The translations under genes were made by a program, and so were the position numbers. Shown here piece after piece: positions 24,020-32,795 of a DNA stretch of 64,000 nucleotides. The stretch is from Streptomyces sp. DH12 (GTDB lineage Bacteria; Actinomycetota; Actinomycetes; Streptomycetales; Streptomycetaceae): contig NZ_JAHWGT010000013.1 of NCBI RefSeq assembly GCF_020873895.1, forward strand, positions 1-64,000, read 5' to 3'. The first letter of the stretch is position 1; every line of letters begins with the position of its first letter. The notes under the pieces were generated by a model, which was given only the letters and a program-made list of their open reading frames with translations, ran no database searches and was not told where the DNA came from.

Positions 24020-25448
24020 GGCGGACCGCGATCCGCTCCCCCAGCGGCAGCGCCGCGTCCGGGCTCTCCAGGCGGGCCACGACCGCCGGCGAGCGCAGGT
24101 GGACGGTGCCCGTCCGCGGGTCGCCGTCGCGGACGTCGACGACCGTCCCGGTGAACACCTCGCCCACCCGGTCCATGAGGAGCGCGGCCTCGACGACGTC
24201 CACGGACTCCCGCTCGACGCGGTTGGCGCGGCGGGCGCCCTCGGCCATCCGGTCGGGCAGCTCGGGCAGCGCGGCCGCCACCCACTCCGGCGGGTCCTGG
24301 CCCGCGGCCGCCGCGAGGCACAGCTCCCCGGCGTACCGGTCGACGAGGCGGCGCAGCGGGGCGGTGCAGTGGGTGTACTCGTCGGCGACGGCGGCGTGCA
24401 CCGCCGGCACGGGCAGCCGCCCGTCGGTGAAGACGGTGTACGCGGCGCCGCGCAGCAGGGAGGTGCAGTCCTGGAGGAACGCGGCGTTGCGGGGCTCGGC
24501 CGGATCCAGGCCGCGGACGAGGGCGGCGTACGACACGTGGTGCGGCCAGGGGACGCCGAGCGCTTCGGCGGAGCGGCGCAGCCGGGCGACCGCCCCGTCG
24601 GTGGAGGGCGCGGGCAGGGTGCGCAGGACGCCGGTGCCGGCCGCGGCCATCAGGTCGGCGGCGGCCATGCCGGTGAGCAGGGAGATCTGGGCGTTCCAGG
24701 CGTCGGCGGGGCGCGGCGGGCGGTACTCCAGGCGGTAGCCGCCGTCGGCCTCGGTGACCTCCTGGTCGGGGAGGGGCAGGGAGACGCCGCCGCGTGCGAC
24801 CTCCTGTTCCTCCCGGAGGCGGCCGATCTCGCGCAGCAGCGCGAGGGGCTCCTCGGCGGTGCCGTCGTCGATCCGCCGCTGGGCGGTCGCGTAGTCGAGG
24901 CGGGCGCGGCTGCGGACGAGGGCGCGGCGCACGTCGGTGGCGACGTGCCGGCCGTGCGCGTCCAGGTCGAGCCGCCACAGCAGCGCGGGGACCGTCCGGT
25001 CCGGCAGCAAACTGGCGGCGCCCTCGGAGAGGACGGGCGGGTGCAGGGGGACGCGGCCGTCGGGGAAGTAAAGGGTCTGCGCGCGACGGTGCGCCTCCGC
25101 GTCGACCGCCCCGCCGGGGGTGACGAACGCGGCGACGTCGGCGATGGCGTAGTGGACGCGGTAGCCGCCGCCGGGGCGGCGCTCCAGGTGCATCGCCTGG
25201 TCCAGGTCGGTGGAGCCCGGCGGGTCGACGGTGAACAGCGGCAGCGCGGTGGCGTCGGCCCGGCCGTCCGAGCGGTGCGCCGACGGGCCCGCCGGCGGGT
25301 GGGGGGCGCGGGCGGCGGCCTCCGCCTCGGCGAGGACGTCCGGCGGGAAGCCGCTCGGCACATCGAGGGCGGTGCGCAGCGCGCCGAGGGCCGCCCGCAG
25401 GGGCGCGGCCTCGGCGGCGCCGGTCACGTGCACCTGGCGGCGGGGCAT
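23970..25448 (-). CDS. RNB-domain ribonuclease (RNase II/R family)
   Basis: This 492-residue hydrolytic 3'-5' exoribonuclease carries the RNB metal-site motif DPPGSTDLDQAMH (residues 75-87), with its clustered aspartates. Downstream are HYAIADVAAFVTPGG, YFPDGRVPLHPPVLSEGAASLL and THCTAPLRRLVDRY, all characteristic. Only a short N-terminal segment precedes the catalytic domain, and a brief beta-rich region follows, so the flanking S1/CSD domains are reduced. ATG 25448 opens MPRRQVHVTG. The gene overlaps the 3' end of the convergent membrane-protein gene by 50 bp. Confidence 0.95.
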   Translation of the reverse strand: MPRRQVHVTGAAEAAPLRAALGALRTALDVPSGFPPDVLAEAEAAARAPHPPAGPSAHRSDGRADATALPLFTVDPPGSTDLDQAMHLERRPGGGYRVHYAIADVAAFVTPGGAVDAEAHRRAQTLYFPDGRVPLHPPVLSEGAASLLPDRTVPALLWRLDLDAHGRHVATDVRRALVRSRARLDYATAQRRIDDGTAEEPLALLREIGRLREEQEVARGGVSLPLPDQEVTEADGGYRLEYRPPRPADAWNAQISLLTGMAAADLMAAAGTGVLRTLPAPSTDGAVARLRRSAEALGVPWPHHVSYAALVRGLDPAEPRNAAFLQDCTSLLRGAAYTVFTDGRLPVPAVHAAVADEYTHCTAPLRRLVDRYAGELCLAAAAGQDPPEWVAAALPELPDRMAEGARRANRVERESVDVVEAALLMDRVGEVFTGTVVDVRDGDPRTGTVHLRSPAVVARLESPDAALPLGERIAVRLTRAYPGREKALFVPA

Positions 25449-25540
25449 ACGCCGAGCGTAGGGCGCCCGACCGGGCGCGGCACTTTGTACGCTGGGCGGC
25501 CGGGGCCGCACCCCCGGTCCACCCGTACGTGAGGAGAACC

Positions 25541-26323
25541 ATGCTCGTGCTGTTGCCGCCGTCGGAGGGCAAGGCCGCCTCGGGGCGCGGCGCGCCGCTG
25601 CGGCCGGAGTCGCTGTCCCTGCCGGGGCTGGCCGGGGCGCGGGCGGCCGTGCTCGCGGAGCTGGTCGAGCTGTGCGCGGCCGACGAGGAGAAGGCGCGCG
25701 AGGTGCTGGGGCTCAGCGAGGGGCTGCGCGGCGAGGTCGCCAAGAACGCCGGGCTGCTCCGGGCCGGGGCCCGTCCGGCGGGCGAGGTCTACACGGGCGT
25801 CCTGTACGACGCGCTGGGTCTCGCGACGCTGGACGCGGCAGCGCGCGAGCGGGCCCGGTCGTCGCTGCTGGTCTTCTCGGGGCTGTGGGGCGCGGTGCGG
25901 GTCGACGACCGGATCCCGTCGTACCGCTGCTCCATGGGCGTGCGCCTGCCGGGGCTCGGCGCGCTGGGCGCGTACTGGCGCGGCCCGATGGCCGAGGTCA
26001 TGCCGGAGGCCGCCGGGGAGGGCCTGGTGCTGGACCTGCGGTCGGCGGCGTACGCGGCGGCGTGGCGGCCGAAGGGCGAGACCGCCGGGCGCACGGCGAC
26101 GGTGCGGGTGCTGCACGCGCCGACCCGGAAGGTCGTCAGCCACTTCAACAAGGCGACCAAGGGCCGGATCGTACGGAGCCTGCTGGAGGCGGGCGCCGCG
26201 CCGGCGGGACCGGCCGAGCTGGTGGAGGCGCTGCGTGACCTCGGGTACGTCGTGGAGTGCGCCGTACCGGAGAAGGCCGGCCAGGCGTGGTCGCTGGACG
26301 TGCTGGTGGACGAGGTGCACTGA
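25541..26323 (+). CDS. yaaA: Peroxide stress protein YaaA family
   Basis: This 260-residue protein matches the YaaA/DUF328 family: LVLLPPSEGKAASG at the start, VYTGVLYDALG, LVFSGLWGAVRVDDRIPSYRCSMG, and SHFNKATKGRIVRSL near the end. E. coli YaaA limits intracellular free iron under peroxide stress and binds DNA. The shorter Streptomyces type seen here has not been characterised, to my knowledge. ATG 25541 has GAGGAG 4 bases upstream. It is divergent from the ribonuclease gene. Confidence 0.92.
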   Translation: MLVLLPPSEGKAASGRGAPLRPESLSLPGLAGARAAVLAELVELCAADEEKAREVLGLSEGLRGEVAKNAGLLRAGARPAGEVYTGVLYDALGLATLDAAARERARSSLLVFSGLWGAVRVDDRIPSYRCSMGVRLPGLGALGAYWRGPMAEVMPEAAGEGLVLDLRSAAYAAAWRPKGETAGRTATVRVLHAPTRKVVSHFNKATKGRIVRSLLEAGAAPAGPAELVEALRDLGYVVECAVPEKAGQAWSLDVLVDEVH

Positions 26324-26340
26324 CCCCCGCACCGGGCGCT

Positions 26341-26367
26341 GTTGCGTGGAGCGCAACGGCCGTTGCG
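26341..26367. promoter_or_regulatory. GTTGCG inverted repeat upstream of KDPG aldolase
   Basis: GTTGCG (26341-26346) and CGCAAC (26352-26357) form a 17-bp inverted repeat, and another GTTGCG half-site follows at 26362-26367. GTTGCG/CGCAAC arms with a short spacer resemble operators of IclR-type sugar regulators. It lies just ahead of the aldolase start. Confidence 0.45.
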
Positions 26368-26389
26368 GGTGGTGGCGGGCGCGGGCAGG

Positions 26390-27058
26390 ATGCCGGGCGT
26401 GACGCCGCACCTGCTGTCCGCGCTGGGCGGGCCCGTGCTGCCCGTGGTGGTCGTCGAGGACGCCGCCGGGGCGGTGCCGCTGGCGCGCGCCCTGGTGGCG
26501 GGCGGTCTGCCGGCGGTCGAGGTGACCCTGCGGACGCCCGCGGCGCTCGACGCGATCCGGGCGATCACCGCCGAGGTGCCGGGGGCGCTGGTCGGCGCGG
26601 GCACGGTGGTGTCGGCGCGGGCCGTCGGTGAGGCGGTCGCGGCGGGCGCGCGGTTCCTCGTGAGCCCCGGCTGGACGGGCGGGCTGCTCGACGCGATGGA
26701 GGCGTCGGGGGTGCCGTACCTGCCGGGGGTCTCGACCGCGTCGGAGGTCCTGGCCCTGCTGGAGCGGGGGGTGCGGGAGATGAAGTTCTTCCCGGCCGAG
26801 GCGGCGGGCGGCAGCGCGTACCTGGCCGCGCTGGCCGGGCCGCTGCCGTCGGCGCGGTTCTGTCCGACGGGCGGGATCACGCCGGGGTCGGCGCGCGGCT
26901 ACCTGGCGCTGCCGAACGTCCCGTGCGTGGGCGGTACCTGGGTGGCGCCGCCCGCCGCGCTCGCGGCCGGGGACTGGGCGCGGGTCGAGTCCCTGGCACG
27001 CGGGGCGGCGGCCCTCGCGGCGCGGCCGGGCGCGGTGCCCGGCGGCGCGGGGCGGTGA
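26390..27058 (+). CDS. eda: KDPG/KHG aldolase-like protein
   Basis: This 222-residue class I aldolase cleaves 2-keto-3-deoxy-6-phosphogluconate to pyruvate and glyceraldehyde 3-phosphate. Recognisable TIM-barrel pieces are LPVVVVEDAAGAVPLARALV, AVEVTLRTPAALDAI (catalytic Glu), VGAGTVVSARAV, FLVSPGW, MKFFPAEAAGG (Schiff-base Lys) and CPTGGITPG. The start could also be GTG 26399. Neither start has a strong ribosome site. No Edd or KDG kinase is adjacent, so the physiological substrate (glucuronate or gluconate route) is open. Confidence 0.92.
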   Translation: MPGVTPHLLSALGGPVLPVVVVEDAAGAVPLARALVAGGLPAVEVTLRTPAALDAIRAITAEVPGALVGAGTVVSARAVGEAVAAGARFLVSPGWTGGLLDAMEASGVPYLPGVSTASEVLALLERGVREMKFFPAEAAGGSAYLAALAGPLPSARFCPTGGITPGSARGYLALPNVPCVGGTWVAPPAALAAGDWARVESLARGAAALAARPGAVPGGAGR

Positions 27059-27110
27059 CGCGGCGCCCGGCGGCGGGGCCCGGGTGCGGCGGGCGCGCGT
27101 CCCGGGCCGG

Positions 27111-28463
27111 TCAGCGCAGGTGGGACGTGTCGTTGAGCAGCCGGACGGAGGCGTTGCCGTCCCGGTAGTAGGCGACGGCCGAGACGGAAGCGGCGGACAG
27201 CTCCATGCGGAACAGCGCCTCGGGCGGGGCGCCCAGGGCGAGGCGGACCAGCGTCTTGATCGGCGTCACGTGCGTGACGAGCAGGACGGTCCGCCCCGCG
27301 TGGCGCTCCGTCAACCGGTCGCGGGCGGCGGCGACCCGGCGCGCGACCGCCGCGAACGACTCGCCGCCCCCCGTGGGCGCGGCCTTCGGCGAGGCCAGCC
27401 AGGCGTCGAGGTCGTCGGGGTACCGCTCGCGCACCTCGGCGAAGGTCAGCCCCTCCCACGCCCCGAAGTCCGTCTCGCGCAGGCCGTCGTCGACGCCCAC
27501 GTCGAGGCCGAGGCGCTCGGCGACGGTCTCGGCGGTCTGGCGGCAGCGCAGCAGCGGGGAGGAGACGATCTCCTGGACGGTGCCGCGCGCGGCGAGCGCC
27601 GCGGCCACGGCCCGCGCCTGGTGCAGCCCGGCCGGGGACAGCTCGGGGTCGCTGCCGCCGCTGCCGGAGAACCGCTTCTGCGGGGTGAGCGCCGTCTCGC
27701 CGTGCCGCAGCAGGACGAAGGTGGCGGGCGCCCCGAGGTCGGCGGGCGCGGCCCAGCCGACGGGCGGCGTCGCGGGCGACGCCCCGGCGGCGGGGGCGGG
27801 CTCGGCGGCGGCGGGGGCGGGCGATGCCGGCGCGGGCGGCGGCCCGGCGGGGGGCGTGGCGGCGGTCGGGGCCGGGGAGGCGGTCGCGGCGTCGTCCGCC
27901 GGTGGCGCCGTGGCGTGGGCGAGTGCGGCGTGGGCGAGTGCCGCGCGGGCCTTCGCCGCGCCCGCCGTCGCGTCGCCGACCACGCGGGCCGCACCCGCGT
28001 CCAGCGCGGCGCGCGAGGCGGACGGCTGCCACTGCCGGCCCGCGCGGCCCGCGTCCATGGCCTCGTTGGCGAGCCGGTCGGCGTGCTTGTTGCGCTCGCG
28101 CGGGATCCACTCGTACGTGACCTGCCCGGGCGGGTAGATCCGCGCGGCCTCCGCGGCGAGCGGCTTCATGTCCGGGTGCTTGATCTTCCAGCGGCCGGAC
28201 ATCTGCTCGACGACCAGCTTGGAGTCCATCCGCACCCGCACGGGCGCGTCCGGCGCCAGCTCGCGCGCGGCGCGCAGGCCGGCCAGCAGGCCCTTGTACT
28301 CGGCGACGTTGTTCGTCGCCACGCCGATGAACTCCGCCGCCTCGGCGAGCGCCTCCCCCGAAACCGGGTCGAGGACGACCGCGCCGTACCCGGCCGGGCC
28401 GGGGTTGCCCCGGGAGCCGCCGTCGGCCTCGACGATCAGCTCGGACAGCCGCTCGCCGCTCAT
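27111..28463 (-). CDS. Bifunctional RNase H / acid phosphatase
   Basis: This 450-residue two-domain protein starts with an RNase HI domain (residues about 8-140: EADGGSRGNPGPAGYG, VAEYKGLLAGLRAA, MDSKLVVEQMSGRWKIKHPD, ERNKHADRLANEAMD), with its acidic catalytic residues. An Ala/Pro linker of about 100 residues follows. A histidine-phosphatase domain ends the protein (LLRHGETALTPQKRFSG, LRCRQTAE, THVTPIKTLVRLAL). The mycobacterial homologue Rv2228c is an RNase H fused to a CobC-like phosphatase. It overlaps the zinc-ribbon gene by one base (TAATG). Confidence 0.95.
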   Translation of the reverse strand: MSGERLSELIVEADGGSRGNPGPAGYGAVVLDPVSGEALAEAAEFIGVATNNVAEYKGLLAGLRAARELAPDAPVRVRMDSKLVVEQMSGRWKIKHPDMKPLAAEAARIYPPGQVTYEWIPRERNKHADRLANEAMDAGRAGRQWQPSASRAALDAGAARVVGDATAGAAKARAALAHAALAHATAPPADDAATASPAPTAATPPAGPPPAPASPAPAAAEPAPAAGASPATPPVGWAAPADLGAPATFVLLRHGETALTPQKRFSGSGGSDPELSPAGLHQARAVAAALAARGTVQEIVSSPLLRCRQTAETVAERLGLDVGVDDGLRETDFGAWEGLTFAEVRERYPDDLDAWLASPKAAPTGGGESFAAVARRVAAARDRLTERHAGRTVLLVTHVTPIKTLVRLALGAPPEALFRMELSAASVSAVAYYRDGNASVRLLNDTSHLR

Positions 28464-29206
28464 TACAGGCCGGACTCCGAGGTGCGGACCAGGATGCGGC
28501 GGCAGTTCTCGCACCGCAGGACCGAGTCGCCGGCGGCGGCGCGGACCTCGTTCACCTCGGTGATGTTCAGCTCGATGTGGCAGCCCTCGCAGCGGCGCTG
28601 GTACAGGCGGGCGGCGCCGACGCCGCCCTGCTGCGCCCGGATCTTCTCGTACAGCTTCATCAGGTCCGCCGGCACCGAGCCGGCGACCAGCTCGCGCTCC
28701 TTGGTGACGGAGGCGGCCTCGGCGTCCAGCTCCCGCTGGGCGCGGTCGCGGCGGCCGGTGGCGTCGTCGACCTTGGCCTGCAGGGCGGCGACGCCGCCGG
28801 TCAGCTCCTCGATCCGGGCCTGCGCGGACTCGCGGCGCTCCATGACCTCCAGGACGACGTCCTCCAGGTCTCCCTGGCGCTTGGCGAGGGAGACGATCTC
28901 CCGCTGGAGGCTCTCCAGGTCCTTCGGGGAGGAGACGGCGCCCGAGTCGAGGCGCTGCTGGTCGCGGGCGGAGCGCTGGCGGACCTGGTCCACGTCCTGC
29001 TCGGCCTTGGTCTGCTCGCGCGCGCAGTCGCCCTCCTCCGTCTGCGCGGCGACGAGCAGGTCGCGCAGCTGGGTGAGCTCCTTGTTCAGCGCCTCGATCT
29101 CGGCGTGCTCGGGGAGGGTCCTGCGCTTGTGGGCGAGCTGCGACAGGCGCGTGTCGAGGGCCTGGACGTCGAGGAGGCGGATCTGGTCGGCGGGCGCGGC
29201 GTTCAG
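28463..29206 (-). CDS. C4-type zinc-ribbon coiled-coil protein, CTG start
   Basis: This 247-residue protein is a long coiled coil (about 20-175, rich in Glu/Gln/Arg heptads) ending in a zinc ribbon with CEGCH and CENC pairs. The family (CT398/FlgZ-like) is widespread in actinobacteria and lies upstream of RNase H here. No ATG, GTG or TTG opens the conserved NAAPADQIRLLDVQALD segment. The codon there is CTG (29206), with AGGAG 7 bases upstream, and it overlaps the Nif3 stop as CTGA, mirroring the usual ATGA coupling. I therefore infer a CTG start. Proposed roles are in nucleic-acid binding or chaperoning. Confidence 0.85.
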   Translation of the reverse strand: MNAAPADQIRLLDVQALDTRLSQLAHKRRTLPEHAEIEALNKELTQLRDLLVAAQTEEGDCAREQTKAEQDVDQVRQRSARDQQRLDSGAVSSPKDLESLQREIVSLAKRQGDLEDVVLEVMERRESAQARIEELTGGVAALQAKVDDATGRRDRAQRELDAEAASVTKERELVAGSVPADLMKLYEKIRAQQGGVGAARLYQRRCEGCHIELNITEVNEVRAAAGDSVLRCENCRRILVRTSESGL

Positions 29207-30042
29207 TTGGGGGCTCCTGGGGAGGTGTGATGAGCGACGGGGGACGTGTGGTGGGCGGCCCACGGGTCGGTGACCGTCTTGGAGACGTGCACCCGCAGGT
29301 TCCAGCCGCGGCGGTCGGAGATCTCGTCGAGCTGGGCGGCGGCCAGTTGGCACCAGGGCCACTCGGTGGCCCAGTGGGCCGCGTCGACGAGGCCGAGCGG
29401 GGTGTGCTGGGTGGCCTCCGACGCCGGGTGGTGGCGCAGGTCGGCGGTGAGGAAGGCGTCGACGCCCGCGGCGCGCACGGCGTCGAAGAGGCTGTCGCCC
29501 GAACCGCCGCTGACGGCGACCCGGCGCACGGGCGCGTCGAGGTCGCCCGCGACGCGGATGCCCTGCGCGGTGGCGGGCAGCCGCCTGGCGGCGCGTGCCG
29601 CGAACTCGCGCAGGGTCTCCGGGGGGTCGAGCTCGCAGATCCGGCCGAGGCCGTTCTCCGGTACGAGGGGGCCGACGACCCGCAGGTCGAGGGCGCCGGC
29701 GAGGGCGTCGGAGACGCCGGGGTCGGCGGTGTCGGCGTTGGTGTGCGCCACGTGCAGGGCGACGTCGTGCTTGATGAGGGTGTGCACGACGCGGCCCTTG
29801 AAGTGGGAGGCCGCGACGGTCGTCGTGCCGCGCAGGTAGAGCGGGTGGTGGGTCACCAGCAGCTGCGCGCCGAGCGCGATGGCCTCGTCGGCGACCTCCT
29901 GGACGGGGTCCACGGCGAAGAGGACGCGGTCGACCTCGGCGTCCGGGTCGCCGCAGACGGTGCCCACGGCGTCCCACTGTTCGGCCCGCTCGGGGGGCCA
30001 GAGGGCGTCGAGCTCGGCGAGTACTTCGGTGAGACGTGGCAC
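29203..30042 (-). CDS. Nif3-like dinuclear metal centre protein
   Basis: This 279-residue protein belongs to the NIF3/DUF34 family. H65 and H66 (LLVTHHPLYLRG), HVAHTNAD and the C-terminal HWATEWP provide the metal-site histidines and acids. SGGSGDSLFDAVRAAGVDAF is also conserved. The biochemical role is uncertain; GTP cyclohydrolase-like and general metal-hydrolase functions have been proposed. The end carries a short imperfect duplication (AAHHTSP then VAHHTSP). It is the first gene of a coupled trio with the zinc-ribbon and RNase H proteins. GTG 30042 is the start. Confidence 0.93.
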   Translation of the reverse strand: MPRLTEVLAELDALWPPERAEQWDAVGTVCGDPDAEVDRVLFAVDPVQEVADEAIALGAQLLVTHHPLYLRGTTTVAASHFKGRVVHTLIKHDVALHVAHTNADTADPGVSDALAGALDLRVVGPLVPENGLGRICELDPPETLREFAARAARRLPATAQGIRVAGDLDAPVRRVAVSGGSGDSLFDAVRAAGVDAFLTADLRHHPASEATQHTPLGLVDAAHWATEWPWCQLAAAQLDEISDRRGWNLRVHVSKTVTDPWAAHHTSPVAHHTSPGAPN

Positions 30043-30453
30043 GAGGCAAGGCTACCCGCAAGGCAAGGAGGGGCGGGCCCCCTCCCCGGGCCCTCCCCCG
30101 CACCCTCTCCGGGCGCCGTCCCGCCTCCCCGCCCGGGCAGCTCCGCACACCCGGGACGGGCACCTACCGCGCCCTCTCCGGACACCGACGCACGCGCCTC
30201 CCCGCGCCCGTCCGGCGCCCGGCCGTTCGTACGGGGCGGCCCCCGTCCCACGGCGGGCGGGGGCCGCCCCGGGACCGGACTTGCCGCTTCCGCTCGGTGC
30301 CGCCGCGCCGCCCACCAGCGGCGACGGCGAGCACATCGACGCCCTCCCGCTCAGGCGAACCCGCCGACCGCCACCCTTATGTGTGAAGCGGGAGGGTTCG
30401 CACGGTTCGGCAGGGAGTACGAAAACTAGCTTCGGGGCCGGAGGTGACGAGCC
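30043..30453. other. 411-bp gap with no convincing gene
   Basis: This segment separates the divergent Nif3 operon and the propeller-like protein gene. It is rich in C and Pro/Arg-encoding triplets in every frame, with no plausible start plus domain. The end near 30415-30437 is relatively A-rich, ahead of GGAGG at 30440, and may hold the rightward promoter. Confidence 0.6.
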
Positions 30454-31611
30454 ATGACTGCCTGTGCCATCGAAACCGCCCCGCAGGACGGCGGCGCGGC
30501 CGGCGGGACCCGGTTCGCCGTCGCGGCGGACGGCTCCTACGCGGCCCGGCTCGCCGGCCGGGGCGAGGCGCTGTTCCCCGAGCGCTGGACGCTCGACGGA
30601 CCGGAGCCGTACGCCGTCCCCCTGCCGCTCGGCCAGCCCGAGGACCCGGACGCCCAGCTGCTGCCGCTCGCGGACGGACGGGTCCTCATCGCCCGCCGCG
30701 TCTCCGGACGGCACACCTTCTCGCTGCTCTACCCCACGGGCCCGGAGACGGGCGAGCTGCCGCTCGGCGCGGTCGGGGCGGACGCGGTGCGGCTGCTGCC
30801 GCCCGCCCCCGACGGGACGGGCGCGTACGCGCTGGCGGTCGGCGAGCGGTCGACGGCCGTCTGGCGGGTGGCGGGCGGCACCGGCGGGCCCGAGCACGTG
30901 GCGGAGGTGCGGGGGCGCTGCTCGGGCGGGGTGTGGCTGGACCGGCAGGGCCGGCTGCTGGCGCTGGACCGGGAGGCGGACGGCGGGCCGGTCAAGGCCG
31001 TCGCCGTCGACCTGGGGCGCGGCGGGGAGGTGACCCCACTGCTCCAGATCACGGAGGACAGCCGAGACCGGCTGCTCCTCGCCGACCCGGACAGCGGGCT
31101 GCTGCTGATCGGTTCGGACGCCCCCTCGCCGGGCCGGGAGCGGCTGGGGTGGGGGGTGCTGGGCAGCGCGCGCCCCGTGCGCTTCCCCGAGTGCCTGCGG
31201 CCGGCGGACACGGCCCTGACCCCGATCTCGGTCCAGCCGGGGCAGGTGCTCACGCCCGAGACGTGCGCGGTGGCGTTCCGGGTCGACGCGGCGGCGGGCA
31301 GCTGGGTGGGTGTGTGGCGGCCGGCGGCACGGCGGCTGCTGCACCTGCCGGCGCCCGAGGGCTGGCTGGCCGGGGCGGGGCTGTGGACGCGTGACGGGGT
31401 GCTGCTGCTGCCGTACGCGCACGCCTCGGCGCCGTGCGGCCTGGCCCGTGTCGAGGGCGCGGCGGAAGCGCTCGTACCGGTTGCCGACACGAGCCCCGCA
31501 CAAGCGGAACCCGCAGATGGGGAACCGTCCGGCCGCTCCGCGACTCCTGTCGTGTGCAGGCCGGTGCCGTTGCAGCAGGCACCCCTGACCGGGCGCGCGG
31601 TGCCCGGTTAG
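30454..31611 (+). CDS. Conserved hypothetical protein, predicted beta-propeller
   Basis: This 385-residue soluble protein lacks a signal peptide. It shows regularly spaced short beta strands with repeated R-L-L-A/L-D patterns (GRVLIARRVSG, GRLLALDREADGG, DRLLLADPDSGLLLIG), suggesting a six- or seven-bladed propeller. I know it only as a conserved Streptomyces hypothetical protein. ATG 30454 has GGAGG 10 bases upstream. The C-terminal 45 residues are Pro/Ser/Thr-rich. No catalytic residues can be named. Confidence 0.75.
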   Translation: MTACAIETAPQDGGAAGGTRFAVAADGSYAARLAGRGEALFPERWTLDGPEPYAVPLPLGQPEDPDAQLLPLADGRVLIARRVSGRHTFSLLYPTGPETGELPLGAVGADAVRLLPPAPDGTGAYALAVGERSTAVWRVAGGTGGPEHVAEVRGRCSGGVWLDRQGRLLALDREADGGPVKAVAVDLGRGGEVTPLLQITEDSRDRLLLADPDSGLLLIGSDAPSPGRERLGWGVLGSARPVRFPECLRPADTALTPISVQPGQVLTPETCAVAFRVDAAAGSWVGVWRPAARRLLHLPAPEGWLAGAGLWTRDGVLLLPYAHASAPCGLARVEGAAEALVPVADTSPAQAEPADGEPSGRSATPVVCRPVPLQQAPLTGRAVPG

Positions 31612-31614
31612 ACT
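31585..31614 (+). promoter_or_regulatory. Candidate sigma70-type promoter
   Basis: CTGACC (31585-31590) and TAGACT (31609-31614) are separated by 18 bp. This is a good housekeeping-type match in Streptomyces and lies about 46 bp before the small gene at 31660. Confidence 0.5.
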
Positions 31615-31659
31615 CACCGCCGCATGTCAACAGCGATCATTACGGGGTGACTTCACCAC

Positions 31660-31821
31660 ATGTCTGAGGCCAGCACCGACACGACCCGCGCGCTGCGACC
31701 GCAGGGGGACGCCGGCGGCTCCGGAAAGCACCGCGGGGGCCCCGCGCCGTCGGAGGACACGACGGCGCAGCCGCACGGCCGCCACCGCAGGGAGACCGGC
31801 CGCGGAGCCGCCGCGGCCTAG
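31660..31821 (+). CDS. Small Gly/His/Arg-rich protein
   Basis: This predicted 53-residue protein opens MSEASTDTTRALRPQGDAG and continues GKHRGG, GRHRRETGRGAAAA. It is hydrophilic, basic and probably disordered. Streptomyces genomes contain many such short GKHR-rich proteins. A plausible promoter lies just upstream, but no ribosome site is evident. Function unknown, and translation itself is uncertain. Confidence 0.5.
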   Translation: MSEASTDTTRALRPQGDAGGSGKHRGGPAPSEDTTAQPHGRHRRETGRGAAAA

Positions 31822-31895
31822 GGGGTGTCCTGGTGGCCGGCGCGCGCGTCGCCGGCCACGCATGCGGGCCGTCCCGGTGTCCGGGGCGGCCCTCG

Positions 31896-32795
31896 TCACG
31901 TCCGGGCCCGCCCGTGCCGCTCCCCCACCGTGCCGGTCAGGACGGGGGCGTCGTCGCGTTCGGGCACGGTGACGGCGACCCGGACACCGGCCTCGGCGAC
32001 CCGGGCACCGGCGTCGGTGCCGGCGCGGTCCCAGATCCGGACGCGCAGGGTCTCCCCGGGGTACACGACGCCGGTGAAGCGGGCGTGCCAGGCGCGGGGC
32101 CGGGTGACGTCCCCGCCGAACACCGTGTCGACGACCGCCTTCAGCGTCATGCCGTAGGTGCACAGGCCGTGCAGGACGGGCCGCTCGAACCCGGCGCGCC
32201 GGGCGAACTCCGGGTCGGCGTGCAGGGGGTTGCGGTCGCCGCAGAGCCGGTACAGGAGCGCCTGGTCCTCCCGTACGGGCCGCTCCAGGGTCCGGTCGGG
32301 GGCGCGGTCGGGGGCCGTGGCCGGCCGGGCGGGGCCGCGTTCGCCTCCGAACCCGCCCTCACCGCGGACGTACACCTCCGCCTCGCTCGTCCACAGCGGC
32401 CCGTCGGCGTCGGCCGTCTCGGACCGCAGCACGATCACGGCGGCCCGGCCCTTGTCGTACACGGCGGTCACCCGCGAGGTGGTGACGGCGCGGCAGCTCA
32501 CCGGGAGGGGCCGGTGCACGTCGAGGCGCTGCCCGCCGTGGAGGACGGCGGCGAGGTCGACGTCGACCCCCCGCGCGGAGAGGGCGGAGATGACACCCGA
32601 CCTCGCCCCGGCGACGGTGGCGAAGGCGGGCAGCACGTGCAGCCGGGACTCCAGCACGTAGCGCAGTTCCGCGGGGTCGGTGGCGGGGGCTCCGGCACCG
32701 ATGCCCAGGTGGTAGAGCTGGACGTCCGCGGCGTCCCAGGCGACGGCGGCCGCGCGGGGGGCGGCGGTGAGGGCCCGGCGGACGTCGATCGGCAT
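31896..32795 (-). CDS. Double-hotdog MaoC-type (R)-hydratase/dehydratase
   Basis: This 299-residue protein has two hotdog halves. The N-terminal half begins with VAWDAADVQLYHLGIGAGA, as in mycobacterial HtdY-like enzymes. The C-terminal half carries the hydratase-2 motif with D187 and H192 (YRLCGDRNPLHADPEFA), followed by FERPVLHGLCTYG. It should hydrate or dehydrate trans-2-enoyl/(R)-3-hydroxyacyl-CoA in fatty-acid or steroid side-chain metabolism. An Arg/Pro-rich linker (about 150-172) joins the halves. A KstR-like regulator lies 9 kb away, though no KstR-type site was seen at this gene. Confidence 0.92.
   Translation of the reverse strand: MPIDVRRALTAAPRAAAVAWDAADVQLYHLGIGAGAPATDPAELRYVLESRLHVLPAFATVAGARSGVISALSARGVDVDLAAVLHGGQRLDVHRPLPVSCRAVTTSRVTAVYDKGRAAVIVLRSETADADGPLWTSEAEVYVRGEGGFGGERGPARPATAPDRAPDRTLERPVREDQALLYRLCGDRNPLHADPEFARRAGFERPVLHGLCTYGMTLKAVVDTVFGGDVTRPRAWHARFTGVVYPGETLRVRIWDRAGTDAGARVAEAGVRVAVTVPERDDAPVLTGTVGERHGRART

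Noticed and set aside
30043-30453. A protein gene in the 411-bp gap
   Set aside because: All frames are Arg/Pro/Ser-rich without a ribosome site, domain or helix pattern.
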